From: Flavobacteriales bacterium
GTDB taxonomy: Bacteria > Bacteroidota > Bacteroidia > Flavobacteriales_F > PHOS-HE28
Reading direction: 5' to 3'
NCBI GenBank assembly: GCA_026129465.1
Contig: JAHCIA010000001.1
Span: forward strand, 3,493,583-3,557,582
DNA: 64,000 bases
Shown here: positions 1-9,645 of the stretch, piece after piece
Layout of the letters: every line of letters begins with the position of its first letter
Position numbering within the stretch: the first letter of the stretch is position 1
Notes under the pieces: model-generated
What the model saw: only the letters and a program-made list of their open reading frames with translations
What the model was told of the DNA's origin: nothing
Database searches by the model: none
Position numbers and translations under genes: made by a program

Positions 1-2025
<2,025 letters not shown>

Positions 2026-2178
2026 ACGGGAGGCGTTGCCCGGTGCCGCCAACCTCCCGGCCTGCCGACCAGGGGTCGATCACACCCTGCGCCCCCGGAT
2101 AGCTATGGCCATCTTCGATCCTGCCTTCTTCTCCTTGCGCCGCGAGGCTCCGTCGAGGAGCAGGTGCCCGGCTTCCTT

Positions 2179-3006
2179 TCAGCCATAGTGCTTCCACAGC
2201 ATCCCCTCGAACCAGGTGCCGGGGAGCAAGCGCTTCAGGGCCACGCTGAGCCGGGCGATGCGTTGCGCGGGACGGTACATGTGTGCCGGCCGCCTGGATC
2301 CCACGATGCGCACCACCAAGACGGCGCATTCGTCCGGGTCGCGGCACATGGTCTCGTCCTTGTGCAGGGTATCCATGCTGCGCGCATAGGCTTCGCCGTA
2401 GGCATCGCTTGGTGCATCGGGTCGCAGGCGGTCGCGGCCGATGTTGGTGCGGTAGCCACCGGGTTCCACCACGGAGACATGGACACCGAAAGGCCGCAGC
2501 TCCATGCGCAGGGCCTCGCTGTAGCGCTGCACTGCCGCTTTGCTGGCGCTGTAGAAACCGCGGAAGGGCAGGCCGTAGTTGGATATGATGCTGCTGATGT
2601 TGACGATGAGCCCCGATCTCCGATAACGCATGTGGGGCAGCACGGCGTCGCACATGTGGTGCAGGCCGAAGAAGTTGGTGTGGAAGGCGCGCATCACCAG
2701 GTCGTCGTCGAGGTCCTCCACGGAGCCCTGGATGCCTACGCCGGCGTTGTTCACCAGCACATCGATGCGGCCATGGCGTAGCAACACGTGGTCCACGGCA
2801 CGTCGCACGCTGGCAGGGTCCATCACATCCAGTTGGATCAACTCCCAGCCCATCGGCTCGAAGTCCGGCTTGCGGCTGGTGCCCACCACGGTGTGCCCGC
2901 TTTCCGCCAGGCGCCAGCAGAAGGCGTTGCCCAGCCCGCTGCTGCCGCCGCTTACCAGGATCACCTTGGGTCTTGGTCCATGCATCCCGTCCGGTGCTTC
3001 CACCAT
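2179..3006 (-). CDS. Short-chain dehydrogenase/reductase (SDR)
   Basis: Classical SDR oxidoreductase of about 275 residues. The cofactor-binding glycine motif is VSGGSSGLG near the N-terminus, followed by the NNAG structural motif and a catalytic Ser (NISSI) plus YSASK (YxxxK) pair. The long C-terminal segment with an aromatic end resembles SDRs that reduce lipid or steroid-like carbonyls; the substrate is unknown. An upstream extension of the frame is not credible because it runs into the MDR gene. I chose the ATG at 3004-3006, just after a TACCTTGT box; the ATG at 2983-2985 (MHGPRPK) is an equally plausible start. Same strand as, and 52 bp after, the MDR oxidoreductase, so the two may be co-transcribed. 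Confidence 0.85.
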   Translation of the reverse strand: MVEAPDGMHGPRPKVILVSGGSSGLGNAFCWRLAESGHTVVGTSRKPDFEPMGWELIQLDVMDPASVRRAVDHVLLRHGRIDVLVNNAGVGIQGSVEDLDDDLVMRAFHTNFFGLHHMCDAVLPHMRYRRSGLIVNISSIISNYGLPFRGFYSASKAAVQRYSEALRMELRPFGVHVSVVEPGGYRTNIGRDRLRPDAPSDAYGEAYARSMDTLHKDETMCRDPDECAVLVVRIVGSRRPAHMYRPAQRIARLSVALKRLLPGTWFEGMLWKHYG

Positions 3007-3058
3007 GGACAAGGTATCGATCCCGACGGAAGTAGCTTGAACAGATGTGGCAAGCCGC

Positions 3059-4075
3059 CTACCAGCGCACGGCCACCTTGCCGATGGAAGCGCCACTGCC
3101 CAGCAGCTCCAAAGCATCGGCCAACCCCTGGCCGGCGAAGCTGCGATGCGCCTGCGGTCTCAACCAGCCTTCGGCATGGGCCTGCGCCACGCCCTGCAGG
3201 CAGGCGGCGATGAGTTCCGGCTTGTGCTCGCTGATGCGCAGCATGTTCACGCCCACCAGGCTCTTGCTTTTCATCATGAGGAAGATGGGCACCACCAGGC
3301 CCATGCGCCACACGAAACGCAGGGTGCCGAAGAGGCCGCCTTCGCCGCGTTCGCTGCCGCCGAAGAGCATCAGCGCACCGCCGCTGCCCAACAGCCGCAG
3401 GTCCTTGCGGAAGGTGGATCCGCCCACGGCATTGAAGCTGGCATCGAGTTTCTCGCGGCCCAGCAGCGCCTGCAGCTGCACAGCATAGTCGCCCTTGCGG
3501 CGGTCGATGGGGTGCTGCGCGCCGAGTTTTTCCAGGTAGGCCATCTTCTCCGGCCCTGAGGCCACCGCGTACACCACGCAGCCCGCATGCACGGCGAGCT
3601 GCACCAGCAGTTGCCCCACACCTCCCGCGGCACTGTGGACCAGCACACGTTGTCCTGGACGCAAGGGCCGTGCGATCATGGCCATGTACCAGGCGGTGCA
3701 ACCCTGGGTGGCCAGTGCCGCGGCCTCGGCCAGCGGAACGTCATCGGGGACCACCGCCAGTGCGCGGTGGTCGGTCACGGCCAGCTCGGCATAGCCACCG
3801 AAACGCGTCATGGCCACCACGCGCTTGCCCAGCAGGCCGGGGGGTACTTCAGCCCCTGCGCGCTCCACGCGCCCCACCACCTCATAGCCGGGCACGAAGG
3901 GCGCCTTCGGGGCATCGCGGTACAAGCCCTTCACGGCCATCACGTCGGCGTAGTTCAATCCGAAGCCTTCGCAACGGATCAGCACCTGCTTCGCTTCCGG
4001 ATGCGGATCGTGCACATCCTGGAGGGCCATTGATGTGCGCGGCTCGCCATACTTGGTCAGTACCCAGGCTTTCAT
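3059..4075 (-). CDS. Zinc-independent MDR oxidoreductase (quinone oxidoreductase/VAT-1 type)
   Basis: NAD(P)H-dependent medium-chain dehydrogenase/reductase, 338 residues. It has the N-terminal GroES-like fold (residues ~1-120, including GLNYADVMAVKG and the PGYEVVGRV motif) and a Rossmann domain with the nucleotide motif SAAGGVGQLLVQLA (~148-161). The catalytic-zinc Cys/His set of alcohol dehydrogenases is absent, which points to the quinone oxidoreductase/VAT-1 branch. C-terminal KVAVRW matches the family. Start at 4073-4075 gives the canonical MKAWVLTKYG opening. Sits directly upstream of the SDR gene. Electron acceptor unknown. Confidence 0.85.
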   Translation of the reverse strand: MKAWVLTKYGEPRTSMALQDVHDPHPEAKQVLIRCEGFGLNYADVMAVKGLYRDAPKAPFVPGYEVVGRVERAGAEVPPGLLGKRVVAMTRFGGYAELAVTDHRALAVVPDDVPLAEAAALATQGCTAWYMAMIARPLRPGQRVLVHSAAGGVGQLLVQLAVHAGCVVYAVASGPEKMAYLEKLGAQHPIDRRKGDYAVQLQALLGREKLDASFNAVGGSTFRKDLRLLGSGGALMLFGGSERGEGGLFGTLRFVWRMGLVVPIFLMMKSKSLVGVNMLRISEHKPELIAACLQGVAQAHAEGWLRPQAHRSFAGQGLADALELLGSGASIGKVAVRW

Positions 4076-4079
4076 GTGG

Positions 4080-4087
4080 GGAAGGTA
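4080..4087 (-). promoter_or_regulatory. Possible -7 box (TACCTTCC) abutting the MDR start codon
   Basis: On the minus strand TACCTTCC lies four bases before the ATG, the same geometry as the better boxes at pyrE and tgt. The last base departs from TAnnTT(T/C)G, so this is a weaker case. Confidence 0.3.
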
Positions 4088-4116
4088 GGCCGGGGTGGAC
4101 GAAGGACCAGCGCGGT

Positions 4117-4470
4117 TCAGGCCAGCCTGCCTCGGCGGGACATTGTCCCGTGCAGCAGGTACAGCACGCCGGGCAGCAACATCAACAGGAACCTCATCTG
4201 CATCAGATCGGGCCGCAGGAGGAAGAGTGCCACCAGACTGCCGATCGCGATCGTGCCGCCCAGGAGTTCCCGCTTGTAGGCGAGCGCCAGCCCGATGATG
4301 GTGCACACCGGGAAGAAGAGGAAGGCGATGAGTTCCCTGTTGTTGCTGAAGCGCATGCCGTTGGGGCCGTTGGCATCGCCGGTGAGGTGGCCGATGAGCA
4401 TGAAGAGCAGGAAGGCGAGCAAGAGGGTGCCCGAGATGCGGGCCGCCCAGAGGATCACGCGTGCGTTCAT
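4117..4470 (-). CDS. Small four-helix membrane protein of unknown function
   Basis: A 117-residue hydrophobic protein with about four transmembrane segments (roughly residues 8-28, 46-64, 70-86 and 91-108) joined by short polar loops, the first loop containing a conserved-looking NGxxFSNNRE stretch. I do not recognise a functional family. It lies 44 bp downstream of the arsenite transporter on the same strand, so it could be read through from the ars operon, but nothing in it suggests arsenic chemistry. No signal peptide distinct from helix 1. Confidence 0.6.
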   Translation of the reverse strand: MNARVILWAARISGTLLLAFLLFMLIGHLTGDANGPNGMRFSNNRELIAFLFFPVCTIIGLALAYKRELLGGTIAIGSLVALFLLRPDLMQMRFLLMLLPGVLYLLHGTMSRRGRLA

Positions 4471-4514
4471 GTCCGAAAGTTGTCACCCGGACCGCGTTCC
4501 ACCTGAACGGTCCG

Positions 4515-5570
4515 TCACGCGTATCGCCAGCGCTTCGCGATGCTTACCAAGTGCAGCATGATGGGCACCTCGATGAGCACGCCCACCACGGTGGCCAGGG
4601 CCGCACCGCTGTCCAGCCCGAACAACGCGATGGCCACCGCCACGGACATCTCGAAGAAATTGCTGGCGCCGATCATGCTCGCCGGGGCGCAGGTACGGTA
4701 GGGCAGCTTCAGCCAGCGGCCGCCTTTCCAGGTGAGGAAGAAGATGAAGTAGGTCTGCAAGGTCAGCGGGATGGCGATAAGCAGGATGTCGAAAGGCTGG
4801 GCGAGGATCCTGGCGCCTTGGAAGGCGAAGAGCAGCACGAGGGTGGTGAGCAAGGCCACGATGGAGACAGGCTTCAGCTTGGGCAGGAAGCGTGTCTTGA
4901 ACCAGTCCTCGCCGCGTGTGCGTACCAGCCAGCGGTTGGTCAGGTAGCCGGCCACGAGCGGGATCACCACGAAGACCACCACCGATGTGATCAGCACATC
5001 CATGGGGATGGCGATGCCCGTGATGCCCAGCAGGAATTGTACGATGGGCACGAAGAGCACCAGCAGGACCAGGTCGTTCACGCTCACCTGCACCAGCGTG
5101 TAGTTGGGGTCGCCGCCGCTGAGCCAGCTCCACACGAAGACCATGGCGGTACAGGGCGCGGCACCGAGCAGTATGGCCCCGGCGATGTATTCCTGCGCGC
5201 GCTCCGGAGCGAGCCAGGCGCCGTAGAGTTGGCTGAAGAAGAGCCAGGCGAAGAAGGCCATGGTGAAAGGTTTGATCAACCAGTTCATGGTCACCGTGAG
5301 ACCAAGTCCTTTCAATTGCGGCCGGATGCGTGTGATGGAACCGAAGTCCACCTGCACCATCATGGGGTAGATCATCAGCCAGATGAGGATGGCGACCGGC
5401 AGATTCACGTGGCTGTATTCCAGATCGGCCACGGCCTGCATGTTGTCGCCGGCGAACTCGCCAACAAGGATGCCCGTGCCGATGCAAAGACCCACCCAGC
5501 CGGTGAGATAGCGTTCGAAGAAGCCGATGCCAGGTTCCTTGGTCAATGGTCCGTTGGGCGGGTCGGTCAT
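4515..5570 (-). CDS. acr3: Arsenite efflux transporter ACR3
   Basis: About 351-residue inner-membrane arsenite/H+ antiporter of the ACR3 (BASS superfamily) type with about ten hydrophobic segments. The segment ILLGAAPCTAMVFVWS contains the conserved membrane Cys needed for As(III) transport in ACR3 proteins, and the later APASMIGASNFFE motif is also typical. The frame is open further upstream, but the ATG at 5568-5570 overlaps the arsC stop by four bases (ATGA), which fixes the start and implies translational coupling. It exports the arsenite made by ArsC. Fourth gene of arsR-arsM-arsC-acr3. Confidence 0.95.
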   Translation of the reverse strand: MTDPPNGPLTKEPGIGFFERYLTGWVGLCIGTGILVGEFAGDNMQAVADLEYSHVNLPVAILIWLMIYPMMVQVDFGSITRIRPQLKGLGLTVTMNWLIKPFTMAFFAWLFFSQLYGAWLAPERAQEYIAGAILLGAAPCTAMVFVWSWLSGGDPNYTLVQVSVNDLVLLVLFVPIVQFLLGITGIAIPMDVLITSVVVFVVIPLVAGYLTNRWLVRTRGEDWFKTRFLPKLKPVSIVALLTTLVLLFAFQGARILAQPFDILLIAIPLTLQTYFIFFLTWKGGRWLKLPYRTCAPASMIGASNFFEMSVAVAIALFGLDSGAALATVVGVLIEVPIMLHLVSIAKRWRYA

Positions 5571-5977
5571 GGCAGTGTGGTGGCCAGCTGTTGGCAGAAG
5601 CGCTGGATCTCGTCGCGGGTGGCGCGGAAGGCGGCGAGGACCTCCGCCTCCGTGCCGGTCGCCTTGGCGGGATCGGGGAAGCTGCGGTGCATGCGCTTGG
5701 CCGGGCCAGGCACGTAGGGGCAACGCTCCTGCGCGTGGTCGCAAACGGTCACCACCAGGTCAAAGGGCCGGTCCAGCACCTCGTCCACCACCTTGCTGCG
5801 GTGGTGGGCGATGTCCACGCCGGCCTCGGCCATCACCTGCACCGCACGGGCATTCAGGCCGTGCGACTCCGTGCCGGCACTCACCACCTCGGCCCTGCCG
5901 CCAGCGTAGTGCCGCAGCCAGCCCTCGGCCATCTGGCTCCTGCAGCTGTTGCCGGTGCAGAGGATGAGGATGCGCAT
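5567..5977 (-). CDS. arsC: Arsenate reductase, thioredoxin-linked (LMW phosphatase fold)
   Basis: Cytoplasmic reductase converting arsenate to arsenite, 136 residues. The P-loop CTGNSCRS supplies the nucleophilic Cys7 (with Cys12), and the pair Cys79/Cys85 in VTVCDHAQERCP corresponds to the redox cascade cysteines of the S. aureus pI258 type (Cys10/82/89), so the partner is thioredoxin rather than glutaredoxin. The start lies two bases after the arsM stop and the stop overlaps acr3 by four bases. Confidence 0.95.
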   Translation of the reverse strand: MRILILCTGNSCRSQMAEGWLRHYAGGRAEVVSAGTESHGLNARAVQVMAEAGVDIAHHRSKVVDEVLDRPFDLVVTVCDHAQERCPYVPGPAKRMHRSFPDPAKATGTEAEVLAAFRATRDEIQRFCQQLATTLP

Positions 5978-5979
5978 GC

Positions 5980-6885
5980 TCAGCAGCAGTTGCTCCCGCT
6001 GCCGCAGCAGGCCGCTTTCAATTCCGCTTTGTCGTGCCGGACCTGTTCCGGCATCATGCCTTGCTTGTTGGGCTTGCGGGCCGACACCGTGATGCTGAAG
6101 ATGCCCGTGCCGCCGGCCTTGAACGTGGCGAGCTCGTCCTCTCCCAGATAGTTGCGCAGGATGTCGTCCGGGATGATGATGGGTTTGCGCTTTTGCACGC
6201 TCACCTGCTCGAAGCCGAGGTCATGGATGATGCCGAGATAGTCGTGCTCCTGAAGCGCGCCGCTCACGCAGCCGGCGTACATCTCGGCCGCGGCCTGGAG
6301 TTTTTCCGGCAATTCGCCGCGCAGCACCACGTCACTGATGCTGAAGTGGCCGCCCGGCTTCAACACGCGGAGCACCTCGCGGAAGGCCTTGCGCTTGTCG
6401 GGCACCAGGTTCAGCACGCAATTGCTCACCACCACGTCCACCACGCTGCTGGTCAGGGGCAGCGCCTCGATGTCGCCCAGCCGGAACTCCACGTTCTGGT
6501 AGCCGAGCTTGGCGGCGTTCTCCTTCGCCTTGGCGATCATCTCCGGGGTGAGGTCCACGCCGATCACCCGTCCATCCTCGCCGGTCTCCGCGCGGGCCAC
6601 GAAACAGTCGTTGCCGGCGCCGCTGCCCAGGTCCAGCACGGTGTCGCCCGGCTTGATGCCCGCGAACTCGGTAGGCAAGCCACAGCCGAGGCTGAGGTCC
6701 GCATCGGGGTTGTAGCCCTGGAGCTTGGAGTAGTCATCGCTGAAGATGGTGTAGGCCTCGGTGGAGCAGCCGCCAGCGCCGCAACAACTCGAGGCATTGG
6801 TGCCCTTGTCCTGCTTCGCGATCTCCGCGTACTTGGCGCGGACCATGTCCTTGGTCTCTTGTGCGTTGTTCATCGGTTCGGTCAT
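5980..6885 (-). CDS. arsM: Arsenite S-adenosylmethionine methyltransferase
   Basis: Methylates As(III) with SAM. The ~301-residue protein has the SAM motif VLDLGSGAGNDC (~83-94) and the three As-binding cysteines in their family contexts: LGCGLP (Cys68), SNCVLNL, and AGCVSGA. An extra Cys-rich N-terminal patch (SSCCGAGGCS, ~32-41) and a C-terminal AACCGSGSNCC tail may add metalloid ligands. The frame extends much further upstream but overlaps arsR; the ATG at 6883-6885 is chosen, with 6871-6873 (MNNAQ) as an alternative. Second gene of the ars operon, 29 bp after arsR. Confidence 0.93.
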   Translation of the reverse strand: MTEPMNNAQETKDMVRAKYAEIAKQDKGTNASSCCGAGGCSTEAYTIFSDDYSKLQGYNPDADLSLGCGLPTEFAGIKPGDTVLDLGSGAGNDCFVARAETGEDGRVIGVDLTPEMIAKAKENAAKLGYQNVEFRLGDIEALPLTSSVVDVVVSNCVLNLVPDKRKAFREVLRVLKPGGHFSISDVVLRGELPEKLQAAAEMYAGCVSGALQEHDYLGIIHDLGFEQVSVQKRKPIIIPDDILRNYLGEDELATFKAGGTGIFSITVSARKPNKQGMMPEQVRHDKAELKAACCGSGSNCC

Positions 6886-6914
6886 GCCGGGCCTGACCCG
6901 GCATTGAGTTGGTG

Positions 6915-7238
6915 TCAGCAGCATTTGATGCTCACGGTCGTGAGTAGTTTGTCCAGGTCCTTCTTCAGCGCGTTCCAGCCCTTGGGTTCGATGCAGTAGC
7001 ACACGCTGGTGCCTTCCACCGTGCCTTGGATCAGCCCGGCGTTCTTCAGTTCCCACAGGTGCTGGCTGATGGTGGCCTGCGCCAGGCCCAGTTCCTCCAC
7101 GAGCGACCCGTTCACGCAGGTGCCCCGCCTGGTGAGGTATTGCAGGATGGCGATGCGCGCCGGATGCCCCAGCACCTTGGCCAGGGCGGCGATCCGGTTC
7201 TGCTCCGGGGAGAAGAGGTGTTCCTTGATGAGGCCCAT
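6915..7238 (-). CDS. arsR: ArsR-family metalloregulatory repressor
   Basis: A 107-residue winged-helix repressor (HTH around LGLAQATISQHLWELKNAGL) that should release DNA on binding As(III). The classical ELCVCDL metal site in the recognition helix is absent. Candidate thiol ligands are Cys in TRRGTCVNG, the CYC pair in the wing, and a C-terminal KCC, so inducer sensing probably uses a different Cys arrangement. First gene of arsR-arsM-arsC-acr3, with a palindromic operator just upstream, consistent with autoregulation. Confidence 0.93.
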   Translation of the reverse strand: MGLIKEHLFSPEQNRIAALAKVLGHPARIAILQYLTRRGTCVNGSLVEELGLAQATISQHLWELKNAGLIQGTVEGTSVCYCIEPKGWNALKKDLDKLLTTVSIKCC

Positions 7239-7251
7239 GGCTGTTTAAATA

Positions 7252-7269
7252 CATCGCAATGTTACGATG
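7252..7269. promoter_or_regulatory. Palindromic ArsR operator
   Basis: The 18-bp sequence CATCGCAATGTTACGATG is a near-perfect dyad (seven of nine base pairs symmetric), centred 13-30 bp upstream of the arsR ATG. A similar ATCG-AA-TT-CGAT layout is known from other ArsR operators. An AT-rich TATTTAAA lies between it and the start codon and could be part of the promoter. Confidence 0.75.
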
Positions 7270-7322
7270 GATAGGTCGCGTGCCGCAAGCGTTCGTGTCG
7301 CCGATCATTGGATGGCCACGCC

Positions 7323-8402
7323 CTATTTGGGCGCTCTTCGGTAGATCCACAGGCCCACCAGCAGGAAGATGCCGTTGGGAAGCCACACCGCGGCCAGGGG
7401 ATCGAGGCCGGCATTGGTGGCGGCCACGGTGGTGAGCTTCATGGCGAAGATGTAGAGCAGGGTGAGCAGCACGCCCAGGGCCAGGTGCAGGCCGGTGCCG
7501 CCGCGCACCTTGCGGCTGGCGATGCCCACACCGATCAAGGTGAAGACGTAGGTGGCGAAGGGGTAGGAGGTGCGCTGGTGCTTCTCGATGAGGTAGGGCA
7601 TCACGCTGCCGTCGCCCTGCGCCTGTTTGGCCGCGATGTAGTCGTTGATCTCATCCCAGCCCATGGCCATCGCGAACTCCCAGCGCTGGCCCAGGTCGGA
7701 GGGCTTCAGGGGGATCACCGTGTCCAGCATGGTGCCCCGGATGAGGCGCTCGTCATCCTCCCCGATGATGCGGAGCAGGTATTCATGCGAGCGCCACGCC
7801 CCGGTGACGCTGTCGTATTCCGCGCGGTCCGCGTGCAGTTTGCGCGTGAGACGGCCACCCTCCCATTGCTCCAGACCGAAGCGGTAGCCGGCCTTCTCCT
7901 TGGCGTTGAAGCTCTCGAAGTAGGCGATCACGCCTGGCGATATCTCCCGGTGGATGTGGTGCTCGTGCACGCGGAAAGTGGCGCGGATGTGGCGTTCCTC
8001 GAAGTCGAGCCGGGTCTTGTTCGCCAGGGGCAGCACCACGTGGTTGGTGAGCAGCGACAGGGCCGTGAGGATGGTGGCAGCCAGGAAATAGGGCCACATG
8101 ATGCGCGGGAAGCTCACCCCGCTGCTGAGCATGGCGATCACCTCCGTGCGGTGCGCCAGCCGGCTGGTGAACAGCAGCACGGCGATGAAGATGAGCAGCC
8201 CGCTGAACAGGTTGCTGTAGTAGATCACGAAGTTGAGGTAGTACTCCCGCACGATCTCGCCTGTGGTGGCCTTCATCTTGGCGAAGTCCTCGGTCTTTTC
8301 GCTGATGTCGAACACCACGGCGATGAGCATGATCACCACCAGGATGAAGAAGAAGGTGCCCAGGAACTGGCGGATGATATAGCGGTCCAGGGTGCGGAGC
8401 AT
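7323..8402 (-). CDS. LptF/LptG-family lipopolysaccharide export permease
   Basis: A 359-residue inner-membrane protein of the YjgP/YjgQ (LptF/LptG) family, which with LptB moves LPS from the inner membrane into the periplasmic bridge. The N-terminal LDRYIIRQFLGTFFF motif, two helices, a conserved TSRLAHRTEVIAMLSSGVS loop, a large periplasmic beta-jellyroll (~residues 125-255), and three C-terminal helices are all visible. Sequence alone does not let me choose LptF or LptG. Its start is preceded by a heptamer-repeat region that separates it from tgt. Confidence 0.9.
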   Translation of the reverse strand: MLRTLDRYIIRQFLGTFFFILVVIMLIAVVFDISEKTEDFAKMKATTGEIVREYYLNFVIYYSNLFSGLLIFIAVLLFTSRLAHRTEVIAMLSSGVSFPRIMWPYFLAATILTALSLLTNHVVLPLANKTRLDFEERHIRATFRVHEHHIHREISPGVIAYFESFNAKEKAGYRFGLEQWEGGRLTRKLHADRAEYDSVTGAWRSHEYLLRIIGEDDERLIRGTMLDTVIPLKPSDLGQRWEFAMAMGWDEINDYIAAKQAQGDGSVMPYLIEKHQRTSYPFATYVFTLIGVGIASRKVRGGTGLHLALGVLLTLLYIFAMKLTTVAATNAGLDPLAAVWLPNGIFLLVGLWIYRRAPK

Positions 8403-8407
8403 GGGGT

Positions 8408-8463
8408 TCTTGACAGTTGCCGGTTGTCAGGGGTGGACAACGGACAACCAACGACCGACAACT
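8408..8463. repeat. Heptamer inverted-repeat array between tgt and lptF/G
   Basis: The right arm reads as four 7-mers, GACAACG, GACAACC, AACGACC and GACAACT; the left arm is a degraded complementary set (GACAGTT, GCCGGTT, GTC). The arms can fold into an imperfect hairpin. It occupies nearly the whole gap between tgt and the Lpt permease. The same heptamer recurs at 37622-37700 inside the PKS gene. Confidence 0.7.
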
Positions 8464-9592
8464 AGATCCTCTGTTTCAACTTCGGCAGCATGGCGTTCTT
8501 CCAAGCGGTGAAACTACCGTCCACGATCCGCTTCCGCGCCTCCCGCATCAACGCCAGATAGAAGCCCAGGTTGTGCAGGCTGGCGACCTGCTGGCCGAGC
8601 ATCTCACCGCTTTGGAACAGGTGCCGCACGAAGGCCCTGCTGTACGTGGTGTCCACCCACGAATGGCCGTCCGGGTCCAGCGGGGAATGGTCGTCCGCCC
8701 ATTGCTTGTTCTTGATCTGCAGCACGCCCTCCCGGGTGAAGAGCATGCCGTTGCGGCCGTTGCGCGTGGGCATCACGCAGTCGAACATGTCGATGCCGCG
8801 TGCGATGTTCTCCAGCAGGTTCCACGGGGTGCCCACGCCCATCAGGTAGCGCGGCTTGTCCTGTGGCAGTATCGCGCAGCACAACTCGGCCATGGCGTAC
8901 ATCTCCTCCTCGGGCTCGCCCACGCTGAGGCCGCCGATGGCGTTGCCGGGCAGGTCCTTCGCCGCCACGTATTCCGCCGAGCGTTCCCGCAATTCCGGGA
9001 AGGTGCTGCCCTGCACGATGGGGAAAAGCATCTGGCGGTGACCGTACCTCGGTTCCGTGCGGTTGAAGTGTTCGATGCAGCGGTCCAGCCAGCGGTGGGT
9101 CAGGTGCATGCTCTTCTCGGCGTAGGCCCGCTCGCAGGGCCATGGTGTGCATTCATCGAAGGCCATGACGATGTCCGCCCCGATGCCGCGCTGGATGTCC
9201 ATCACGTTCTCCGGTGTGAAGAGGTGGCGGCTGCCGTCGATGTGGCTCTGGAACTTCACCCCCTCCTCGGTGATCTTGCGGATGTCGCTGAGGGAGTGCA
9301 CCTGGAAGCCACCGCTGTCGGTGAGGATGGGACGGTCCCAGCCGTTGAAGCGGTGCAGCCCGCCGGCGTGTTCCAGCACGTCCACCCCGGGACGGAGGTA
9401 GAGGTGGTAGGTGTTGGACAGCATGATCGGCGCGTCGAGGTCCATGCGCAACTCCCGGGGATGCACGGCCTTCACGGCGCCCAAAGTGCCCACGGGCATG
9501 AAGACCGGGGTGGGGATGACGCCGTGATCGGTGTGGAGTTCGCCGGCGCGGGCATGGGAAGCCGGATCGGCGGCCTGCAGGGTGAAGGACAT
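8462..9592 (-). CDS. tgt: tRNA-guanine transglycosylase
   Basis: Exchanges guanine-34 for a queuosine precursor in tRNAs with GUN anticodons. The ~376-residue protein has the substrate-pocket motifs LTDSGGFQ and MAFDECTP, and the catalytic-Asp segment MFDCVMPTRNGRNG. The usual zinc site (CxCxxC...H) is changed: the region before YSRAFVRHL reads PDGHSWVDTT with no cysteines, while the final His in LHNL remains. I recall this Cys-less form from other Bacteroidota TGTs, so it is probably functional. The ATG at 9590-9592 follows a TACCTTTG box by six bases; a TTG start three codons earlier would lie inside that box. Confidence 0.93.
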   Translation of the reverse strand: MSFTLQAADPASHARAGELHTDHGVIPTPVFMPVGTLGAVKAVHPRELRMDLDAPIMLSNTYHLYLRPGVDVLEHAGGLHRFNGWDRPILTDSGGFQVHSLSDIRKITEEGVKFQSHIDGSRHLFTPENVMDIQRGIGADIVMAFDECTPWPCERAYAEKSMHLTHRWLDRCIEHFNRTEPRYGHRQMLFPIVQGSTFPELRERSAEYVAAKDLPGNAIGGLSVGEPEEEMYAMAELCCAILPQDKPRYLMGVGTPWNLLENIARGIDMFDCVMPTRNGRNGMLFTREGVLQIKNKQWADDHSPLDPDGHSWVDTTYSRAFVRHLFQSGEMLGQQVASLHNLGFYLALMREARKRIVDGSFTAWKNAMLPKLKQRI

Positions 9593-9598
9593 GCGCGG

Positions 9599-9606
9599 CA
9601 AAGGTA
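9599..9606 (-). promoter_or_regulatory. -7 box TACCTTTG abutting tgt start
   Basis: On the minus strand TACCTTTG matches the Bacteroidota TAnnTTTG consensus exactly and lies six bases before the tgt ATG, so transcription would begin at or very near the start codon. Confidence 0.55.
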
Positions 9607-9630
9607 GCCGGGCATGGTGCGCGCACCCGG

Positions 9631-9638
9631 TACATTCG
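9631..9638 (+). promoter_or_regulatory. -7 box TACATTCG abutting cyclase start
   Basis: TACATTCG lies seven bases before the ATG of the TPR-cyclase. With the box at 9599-9606 it forms a compact divergent promoter pair only 24 bp apart. Confidence 0.45.
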
Positions 9639-9645
9639 CGCGCCG

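Noticed and set aside
2026-2178. Terminator between the convergent methyltransferase and SDR genes
   Set aside because: A weak GGGAGG...CCTCCC pairing exists, but no T run follows on either strand.
6886-7386. N-terminal extension of arsM across arsR
   Set aside because: It would overlap arsR and its operator; the arsM domain begins at 6885 or 6873.
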